NCBI GenBank assembly: GCA_027919835.1
Contig: JANVFP010000024.1
Span: 496,001 to 560,000, forward strand
Direction of reading: 5' to 3'
DNA: 64,000 nucleotides
From: Lentinula raphanica
Lineage: Eukaryota > Basidiomycota > Agaricomycetes > Agaricales > Omphalotaceae
In this document: positions 56,546 to 64,000 of the stretch, one piece after another
Layout: every line of letters starts with the position of its first letter
Position numbering within the stretch: position 1 is the first letter of the stretch
Translations under genes and position numbers: made by a program
The notes under the pieces: generated by a model
The model's database searches: none
What the model saw: only the letters and a program-made list of their open reading frames with translations
Told to the model about the DNA's origin: nothing

Positions 56546-57654
56546 TCCTCCGACCCCCGTGACCCGCTCCCTACCACGCTTGGACAATGCTTCAGATCGA
56601 AATACCTCTAGATCTAGCACTGACCATCTTCCGTCCTCTGTCCCCATCCTGAATCCCAAATGCATCTAACGACTTCTCCAACCTAGGCCTCAGGGGTTAT
56701 GATTCTTTTGTCTCCAGTCGTTCGTCTACGCCATACTCGCGAATCGTCGCGCCGACTGCACGGTACCTATCTCAAGCATCGGCATCCGTGCAAATAGGCT
56801 CTAATGTAAATGAGCCTTTCTGAACACTCCATCCTCCTCGATCCTTCTCGCCCTCTCCACCCCTCCCCTTCCATCGCTTCTTCGAGTCGTGCCTCCAGCT
56901 GATTCACGACGGAGCTGTCCTCGCTACACCAGGTCCGAGAGAAGGCGGAGAGCGGGGTGAGCACTCGGGGGAGATGGAGATGGGGACATGAGACGCCATT
57001 GAGATTTGAGCTTGAGTTTCGATGAGATGTTTCGTGACGAGGAGACTTCTTGTGAATGATTGAAGCATCCCTCCTCCTCTGGTAGGGTGATTGGATGATT
57101 GGTCGTTGGATGGGGTGTTTTATGGACGCTGATAAAGAGCGAAGAGACTCACGAGCGCTCACGCGCCACGCGGCACTGGCAATGAATCCAATCGACCTCT
57201 TTTCCTTCTCTTCTCTGACTCTCCCCACAAGCTACACTCTCTTCCATCTTCCATCTTCCGATGTGACCGTAAGAAGTAGCATCGGACACATACAACCTCA
57301 TACAACCTCCTCACTCACCCATCATGCTGTCTTGTTTCCTCGCGCAAATTTTTCCCATTCAAATGTGTAGCGTAGTCAAAAAGCATTTCATACCCATTTG
57401 GCTTCACAGATTATCTTCAAAGAGCGATCAACTCAGCGAGATCCACTCTTCGATAAGATCATACCTGAGCATCGTTAGAATGCTTACAATCAGAGCTAGA
57501 TATTACAAGGAAGAGGAGTTGGAAAGTAACAGAGTGTAGATGAACCATGACTACATAAAACCTGGGATCTCTGAGATCTGGGAACCTAGCCCAGTGTTTC
57601 CTCCACATCTAGCCGTTCAGTCCCATCCTGTACTCCGATGGGTCATCGTATGTC
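56546..57654. other. intergenic; last 480 bp duplicates 48.23-48.71 kb
   Basis: 57,175-57,654 is near-identical to 48,230-48,708 and includes the ALP 3' flank. In 56,546-57,170 the minus-strand 153-residue frame (56,767-57,228) is low-complexity and unsupported; I see no gene. Confidence 0.55.
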
Positions 57655-58971
57655 CTAGTGATGACCCGAAGGATCGGAGGGCCAGTTGTCGAGCTCTTCT
57701 TTCGGCCAATTCTCGCGGTGTTTCCACCTAGGATCCGTATAGATGTCCTGTTCTTTAAGAGCCCATGCGGGGAGCGGCGGGTGCTGCGACTCCGGAGTGG
57801 CGGGAACTGGTGGGCTCTGAGGCGAAGTATCGGGGAGTGGTATGTTATGGGACAAAGTGGTGATGAGTCCAGTACCGTGTACTTTGTTCCATAAGTCCTC
57901 CAGAATGTCGCGGTTTTGGCGATCCAAACTCTTTTCGAGTATGTCAACTGGGCCATGATGCTCGACCTGCTCATACAACTCCCATTCCCATATATCTACC
58001 TTCTCTTCCAGTACATCGCCTGCCCCGGTAGCCTTCTCCTTCACCATGCGATCGAAAGCCTCCCTAAACGGTGAAGTTTCTGAGATATCAAACTTGCCGA
58101 TAATTTTAACAATGTCTCGGAATTCCTTCTCGGCCAGCTTACGCTGGAAGAGGACTGCGTATTGATAGATGGAAAGGATAGTAGGGATTCTGTCAATACG
58201 ATGCTGATCGATGACTGGGCGCATGGCGTTATTCAAGTCTTTTTTGGTATTTTCTGACATCTGTAGTGTTGCGATAACGAAACAAGTGTGTTGTGGGGTC
58301 ACAGTGACGAGTGCTCCGTTCACGCTGGTTGGATTGTCAGAGTCCCTCTGTTGTTCCCATTTGAAGTCAGACTGGGACGCCGGATTCCTTATGGTTCGAT
58401 AGCCTCGAGCTTTGGGCGTTTTCTGCTTGTGCAGTTCAGGTGGTGTAATTCCTATCAGCCATTTACCCAGGTGATACGTGTCACTGTTCGGATCTTCCGT
58501 CCATTCTGCCTTCCCTCCAATTTGCACGGCGAACTTGAAAATTTTCACTGTGTCGACCCATCATAGTATTCAGAGTGGTGTTGCAGGCTGATGACTAGAC
58601 TACAAAACTCACGCTGAAAAAAAGGCAGTCTGTTCAGTTATCCGACGATCTGATGATAAAAGGTTGAATATGGCTTACACTATAAGGCCCTGTCGCGATG
58701 ATTTTCCCAGACTGCCATAAAAGCAAACCAGTCAGTCTGTCGAGTTCAAAGATACAAGAGATTGAGTGGGACTTACACCAGCCGAAAGACCAAGGTTATG
58801 ACCAGACGAGGGGCCTGCTTCGCCGCTTCCGGCTGCGATTCTCTGTTCTGTGCGTCGTTCTGTTGTATTGGAATCGATAGGTAACGCAAACGCGGTCGCG
58901 ATCATTGAAAGGAGTTGAAGGAGGTGGACAGCATGCGAGCGCCGCGTGAAGATGCTTTGCAAGAGATACAT
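57655..58971 (-). CDS. ALP family member J, secreted protein of unknown function
   Basis: Start at 58,971 (MYLLQSIFTRRSHAVHLLQL...); the signal peptide is the same as H, but the following linker is the F type (TEQRIAAGSGEAGPSSGHNL). The large exon opens VDTVKIFKFAVQIGGKAEWT as in H and keeps every core block (KWLIGITPPEL, GYRTIRNPASQSDFKW, VNGALVTVTP, IATLQMSENTKKD). From about DQHRIDRIPTILSIYQ onward it follows F (EEKVDIWEWELYEQVE). The tail reads PQSPPVPATPESQHPPLPAW and ends PSGHH. The patchwork of H-like and F-like segments suggests gene conversion among members. No stop or frameshift seen; small upstream exons are inferred from splice words. Confidence 0.77.
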
Positions 58972-59076
58972 AGTTCGTTTTTGAAGCGAGAAAGAGGCTG
59001 GTCGAGCGAGATGAGTAATCATAGTACTACCAACCTAAACAAGAATCTCACCTACGGCTGTAGGTTTCTTTTTGTA

Positions 59077-59180
59077 GATTTGACCAGCAAATCTTGTGTG
59101 GGTGTGTGGATGTGTTGGGTTGTGCTCGAGGGGTGAAAGCAAGAACGTTTCGGTTGGGAGGGTCGCTCAATTTAAAGGCC
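59077..59180 (-). promoter_or_regulatory. promoter block of ALP member J
   Basis: GATTTGCTGGTCAAATC at 59,077-59,093, 106 bp before the start. The distal box is broken by a short insertion (GGTCGCTCAATTTAAAGGCC at 59,161). Confidence 0.62.
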
Positions 59181-60886
59181 CCCTCTTATCTTGCAAAAAA
59201 TTTCCACGCCTTTGGTATCACCTCGCATCGCCTCGCAATCAGTTCATGTGGACTCTTCAATCGACAAACGATTGAATGGACTGCTATGCAAGGGCAATCC
59301 CCTCCGTCGGAAGCTGAGAAGTACTGGCCGAAGGAGGTTGCCGAAGGTTGCAAACTGCAGTTTCACCACTGCGTTGGCCTGGCCGCCTAGGTCCCAAGAC
59401 AATAATGGCACCATCACCGTAACGGGTGGATAGAGGCGGCGGGCATTTTCAAGTCATTGAAAGAAAACTTGATCATATAGCACTCGTTCGCTTGTTGGAT
59501 ACCCTACAGGGCTTCATCCAGGATATACCAAATAAGAAATCAAAGGCTTCAAGCTCAAGATCCAATCACATCTCTCCATCGTCTCCGATGTGCAGCACTA
59601 GCTCAGCTTAGCTCAGTCGCACGGGTTTCGCCTGTCTATCGTTATACACGTACCCTTCGACTTCGAGGCACCCTCTCACCCTCTCACTCTACCCTTCCCC
59701 TTTCTCCGCCTCCTTTTACGTTGTGTTCATCGGCTAGCTGAGCACGCAGAAAGATCTATAATCGATGATCCATCGTATCTTCATCGTCAAACGTTCCGAA
59801 CGTTCGTTTGTGAATGCATTCCTTGCAAGGTTCGATTCACGTTCAAACTAGAGGGGAGAGGAAGGGATTGAATCACTATTGCTCTTCGAAGCTTGAGCTT
59901 GAAGCTCGAAGCGGGTTGTAGTAGGGATTTGAGAGAGGTCGAATCAGAGTCGAATTAGACGCTGAGGATGAGCTTACATGTAACAGAACAGAACAGAACA
60001 GAACTCGCTTTTTCTAGTACCAGTACCATCACTGTACCACCACTTTCCATTTCTCTCTCTCCTTGTCTATAACGTCGTCAAAGCACACGAGTGAACTGCC
60101 CCCTCGGATCTCTCCCTTTACGATGAATGTGCACACTGCAAAGCGTACACAAATGAACGATTCGACGATGATCGAAGAAGATTCGATGGATTGTGCTGAG
60201 ATATCTGATGGTCGAGATGGTGATTGAGAGAAGAAAATTCATACAGGTGCTCAACTGGGCGTCAAGTGGCCTGAAACATGAACAGCTTTCCTTCACCTTG
60301 AACATAACGTTCACCTCCGCCTTCCAGCTTCTCCTTCAAAAGGTGATCAAATCAGAGCATGCAAAGAAATATGACTCAATACACTGATAAAAAGGTAAAA
60401 ACAGGCCTGTAACGTGCATCGAGAACAAGAATCTCCTTGCTTGACAAGGGTCTTGCAGAAGATAAGGTAAGCAGTGCGGCGGCGCTGCGCGCTACCATTT
60501 CAACCTTCTGATGCCGACTATTCATCTGTTTCTCATTCGTCTACCTCAAGCAAGGATTCTGCCGCCTTGACACGGCCGTTCCAGTTTAGAACCGACAATA
60601 GATATTGGATGATCTGTCCGATAAACAGCATCATGCTGTCATACGCAGGTACTACTACCCTACGGGATAATTTCAAGTTACTCTGATGCAGTATGCTTTA
60701 CAGCTTATGTAGCCCTCAGTATAAATATGTGAATTATGTGCAACAACGAAATAGAAGGAGTATAACATCTGTAAGTATTCGAAACTCGATGAGCAACACG
60801 ATCAGGAATATGCCATGCAACGACTCACCAAAAAAGAGAAAGGCAGTAGTTGTAGAACATCGGGCAACGATCTATAACAAGGTCAT
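59181..60886. other. intergenic with inverted R1 pieces
   Basis: 59,625-59,850 is a plus-oriented R1 body (CCTGTCTATCGTTATACACG at 59,631). 59,930-60,190 is an inverted R1 tail (GAATTAGACGCTGAGGATGA at 59,953; TTACATGTAACAGAACAG; TTCTAGTACCAG). A 5 bp microsatellite ACAGA lies at 59,983-60,003. 60,190-60,886 has short frames only (for example 60,474-60,686) with no recognisable feature. Confidence 0.55.
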
Positions 60887-61600
60887 CTATTCATCAAGAT
60901 TCTTCAATACGCAGCGCAAGTTTTCGAAGATCTCCGATTCCTGAGGGTGGTACGCAATGAACGCGCCGATCTGTGTCGAAAGTGCATTCAGGAGTTGCGT
61001 GAAAAGAATCCTGGGATCGCCATTCTTCTGGTCTTTGACCCTGCTATACGCAGCCTGCACAGCGTGGTATTCTGCATTTGGATCAAGAGAACGAACGTAA
61101 CCAAGCAGCTTGGGACCAGAACCTGGACTTCCGGCGGGCTGGACTCTCTCACTCCTGGCTAGCTGCCGAACTTTCAAGCTGGCATGTTCAACGTTGAAGT
61201 AGTATTGCCCAATGCTCAGAAACAAATGGTCACTGAGGGTTGTTAGTGCAGGCTGGTTTGGTATATGCAGAACGACCTCTGTATCAAAGCAGTCAGCTCG
61301 GGGGAATTCGAGAATGGCACAGAAGAAAATTGGCTCACCGCTCCAGTGATTAAGGTGCAGTGTTGCACTAGCTTGATGATGGACAGATCCAACATCACCG
61401 GGGGCGTTCATAGCTTCTGCAACGCCCAGCAACCACAAAACAAATGTGACGGTCGGAAGCAACCGCACACAGGAAGCTGGAGACGAGTTGGTCGATGCGA
61501 GTGAAAACATGCTTGAGAAGCTATACGGCGGAATCTCGGGCGATGTGGTGGAGAAAGAGGTCGTTCCAGTTATGGCTAGTGATATCTCTTTTTGGTGCCA
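60887..61600 (-). CDS. hypothetical protein, C-terminal exons of a multi-exon gene
   Basis: Not recognised. The minus-strand frame runs from about 61,590 (ISLAITGTTSFSTTSPEIPP) through VRLLPTVTFVLWLLGVAEAM and HQASATLHLNHWS. A likely intron (GTGAGC...GATACAG, about 61,286-61,342, with a CTGAC branch word) joins to EVVLHIPNQPALTTLSDHLF, SIGQYYFNVEHASLKVRQLAR, a Pro/Gly loop, LDPNAEYHAVQAAYSRVKDQ, LLNALSTQIGAFIAYHPQES and IFENLRCVLKNLDE, ending at 60,887. One hydrophobic helix is possible. Further exons probably lie upstream (for example RAEKWMFFEKEGPVLVPSYA near 61,770 and FETRKIRGISLDRLDW near 61,670), but I could not fix all joins in phase. Confidence 0.5.
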   Translation of the reverse strand, partial: WHQKEISLAITGTTSFSTTSPEIPPYSFSSMFSLASTNSSPASCVRLLPTVTFVLWLLGVAEAMNAPGDVGSVHHQASATLHLNHWSGEPIFFCAILEFPRADCFDTEVVLHIPNQPALTTLSDHLFLSIGQYYFNVEHASLKVRQLARSERVQPAGSPGSGPKLLGYVRSLDPNAEYHAVQAAYSRVKDQKNGDPRILFTQLLNALSTQIGAFIAYHPQESEIFENLRCVLKNLDE

Positions 61601-63590
61601 GTGTCAGCTAGTGAAATGGAAGGATAGCCTCGAAAGCAGCTCACCCAGTCAAGTCTGTCTAGGGAAATGCCACGAATCTTCCTTGTCTCGAAAGTGTTGG
61701 GCTATTAGTATCTGAACGTTCATCATGATAAAGCATTTACCACGCATATGACGGGACCAGGACGGGACCCTCTTTCTCAAAAAACATCCATTTTTCCGCC
61801 CGCCCATACATCGGTTGTTTCCTATAAGAATATGAATAATGAATCGCCTTGAATCGCTCAGATGTTGAACACTAGGGCCCATCATAGAGAAACATGTGGT
61901 CAAATTTGGAGGCGTATGTTGAAGTTCATAAAGAATGAGCTCGGTGTAAAATCGTGGGGACCCGGCGGGAGTCCTGTTTAGGTACACAAGCTCGGTGCCT
62001 CTCGGTGGTCGCTGGTAGGGCCTTGAGGCCATCACGCAAGCTTCTCGCAGAATGCATTGTGTAATGCCAGACTATCATGCATGAAGGAAATCCATACCAA
62101 AATTGAAAACTCCCTCTGGAGCCCTCTGCCTGGGATCCCACACATAGACCGATATGATCATCTATCTGGGAGATCTTCCCGTATTGTTGAAGTTCGGTAT
62201 AATTCGAGGATGTCGAGCTGGCGCGGAGCCGTGTCGTGGTCCTAGAAATGTTAGTTATCGGTTGTTATCAAAGAAATATACTTCACTGTCCTCGTATTGA
62301 AGGAGATACTTACCTTAAGCAGAGCGAATCTGATGCTTTGGAGTACCTTGAGTTTTACCAGAGCGAGTCGATGGCAGTTAGAAGAGCTAGAGCGAAGTCT
62401 ATAGCGTTTACGGTCAGACGAGTTACGAGTTAAGAAGAAGATGCCATTCAATTATCTAGGCTTGGTATATGAATGGCTAAGCTATTCGAGCATGAACCTT
62501 CCAGAACCTTCTACTTCGTTCTCCCTTATTCCATCAATACAGCCCAAACGACGAGAAAAAGAAATAGTAGGATCAGAATAGATAGTCCATGTGGAGAACG
62601 TGTGGTACGTAGAGGAGACGATACTAACAGAGAAATAACGGTTTCTTAGCTATTCCATGAATCCATAACACGTATCTGTGATGAGACCAGTCAGAAGACG
62701 AGCGAATCGTGTGGTGGGGGTCCGACAAGCTGGTCCATCATGATCACCACTGTTACAGGCTTTCAGCGCTCAGCGATGGTAGGTGATGGTCACCGATGGT
62801 CTTTGCGATAATTATGTTGTCAGGACTAAGGAGCTTTCAGCATGGTACCCGCACGCTAGTACGCAATTGGAAATAGTAGTTATAGATGGAATCGGGAATG
62901 GAGCGGTATCTTCATCAGTCTTCATCGCCTTGGAGCATTGCCTTTCCACTCTTGAGGGTTGCAAACGTGATGTTGAAGAGAATCAAGGGTGTTTTCGAGT
63001 AAAATAAGGTGAGAGGAAAAGGCTGCAAAGAGGAAGGTCGTGCGTTGCGCATTCATCGTAGAACGCCCCAGCAGCCAGAAATATGAGTACGCGTCAAGGT
63101 GTGTAGGGCTATCGGAGTCTCAGTGCAAAGGCCTCAGGTATCGGAGCTGGCCGTACGCTCATGAATTCAAAGCCTTTAGGAACGCTCATGTGTAATCATC
63201 GGAGATCACTATAACATGCATTCCAATGCATCCATTCAGACTCCCTCTTACTCCTTCGAGGCGTTGAATGATGAAATCACTACCCAGCCAGTATCGAGAT
63301 GTTCCTTCAAAGAACATTGCGAATTCTAGTATCACGAGTTCCAGACGGAAAATCATTATAAGAGAAAAAATGGACATACTGGCATCATATATAGATATAG
63401 CATTGAACACCAAGCTTTCAAAGCTAAGTTCTTCTAGCCCCTTTGACCGTGGTGTAAAGTGACACAAATCTGACGGGGGAGGGATGAGTGTTTGTAGATT
63501 GAGATGGAGAGGCATACTAGTAAGGAGACTGTGGATGTTGGTACCTCGGGATGGCTCTGCACAGAGAGGTGGAATCAAAGAGGTGGGAAT
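61601..63590. other. mostly intergenic; possible 5' exons of the hypothetical gene
   Basis: 61,640-62,200 (minus) contains several short exon-like frames with splice words and may be the 5' part of the gene ending at 60,887. 62,250-63,590 has no supported gene: frames at 62,783-63,007 (plus) and 63,186-63,614 (minus, 142 residues) show no domain, signal peptide or splice logic. Confidence 0.45.
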
Positions 63591-64000
63591 AACGAATTCG
63601 GAACGTGATTCCATCCTCGGCGTCTAATTCGACACACCTATCAGAGCATCTCTCGAACTCAAGCCTTCAAGCTTCAAATTTCAAAGCTTCAAGCTGAAGA
63701 TTCAGTGGATTATGGATCTCTCTCTTCGTTCTCAGATGGCCTATGAAGAAGAAGGAGAAGGAGAAGTATAGAGTGAGAGAATGAAAGGGTGAAAGGGTGA
63801 GAGGGAAAGCGGTGGTATGCAGTTGGGTCAAAGTCTCGAAGGGTGCGTGTATAACGATAGAGGACAGACATGTGGACTGTTGTTGATTCTGGTTTTACAG
63901 ATAAACAGATCTTCCTCAAGCTTCAACAATTCATTGATTCATTGAACAAGCTCAAGCTCAAGTTCTACAAGGATATAATATGCCTACAGAAACAACCTCG
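63591..64000. repeat. R1 composite, second copy of the 36.7 kb form
   Basis: CATCCTCGGCGTCTAATTCG at 63,613 is followed by a CAGTGGATTATGGATC block and then an inverted R1 body with GGGTGCGTGTATAACGATAG at 63,841. The order matches 36,690-37,000 segment for segment. It runs off the window edge. Confidence 0.65.

Noticed and set aside
56767..57228. 153-residue minus-strand frame
   Set aside because: Composition follows a local Ser/Arg-rich tract; no start context, domain, or introns, and it partly overlaps duplicated ALP flank.

Overview
The window is eukaryotic and fungal. Coding regions are split by many 45-70 bp introns with GTRNGY donors, CTRAY-like branch points and YAG acceptors. The repeats are of a filamentous-fungus type, and the set of mobile and nucleic-acid genes (PIF/Harbinger, hAT, tyrosine recombinase, TET/JBP-like dioxygenase, XPG/GEN1-like nuclease) points to a basidiomycete, probably an agaricomycete. 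The species cannot be named from sequence alone.

The backbone is a dispersed array of one unrecognised secreted-protein family, called here the ALP family (labels A-J) because the signal peptide usually ends near A-L-P. Ten members lie at about 7.1-8.3 (A), 8.8-9.5 (B), 15.2-15.7 (C), 17.0-18.3 (D), 19.0-26.5 (E), 29.5-30.8 (F), 34.7-35.9 (G), 48.7-50.0 (H), 52.9-54.1 (I) and 57.7-59.0 kb (J), all on the minus strand. Six look complete and intact (A, D, F, G, H, I) and J also appears intact. B is truncated and frame-shifted, C is a fragment, and E is split by a transposon. Nine members retain a promoter block with the interrupted palindrome GATTTG-N5-CAAATC 102-110 bp before the start codon. 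An unrelated small secreted gene (13.8-14.5 kb) lies among them on the plus strand.

Mobile DNA is interleaved with this array. A complete 3.0 kb PIF/Harbinger element (3,741-6,736) has 125 bp terminal inverted repeats, a DDE transposase and a divergent partner gene. A 6.2 kb hAT element (about 19,470-25,700) sits inside ALP gene E. That hAT is itself broken by a 2.67 kb near-perfect palindromic element (22,611-25,282) flanked by the 8 bp duplication GTAGCATC, giving three nested layers. A non-coding dispersed repeat with terminal inverted repeats (called R1; best copy 52,070-52,833) fills much of the intergenic space and was also the target of the Harbinger insertion.

The block from 38.4 to 47.8 kb interrupts the ALP array and is different in character. 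It holds an XPG/GEN1-like structure-specific nuclease (minus), a TET/JBP-like 2-oxoglutarate/Fe(II) dioxygenase (plus), a tyrosine recombinase with a full catalytic set (plus) and a convergent SAP-domain protein (minus). Together these read as a mobile or formerly mobile DNA-processing cluster. The last 4.5 kb carries R1 copies and one probable multi-exon hypothetical gene. No rRNA, tRNA or CRISPR was seen.
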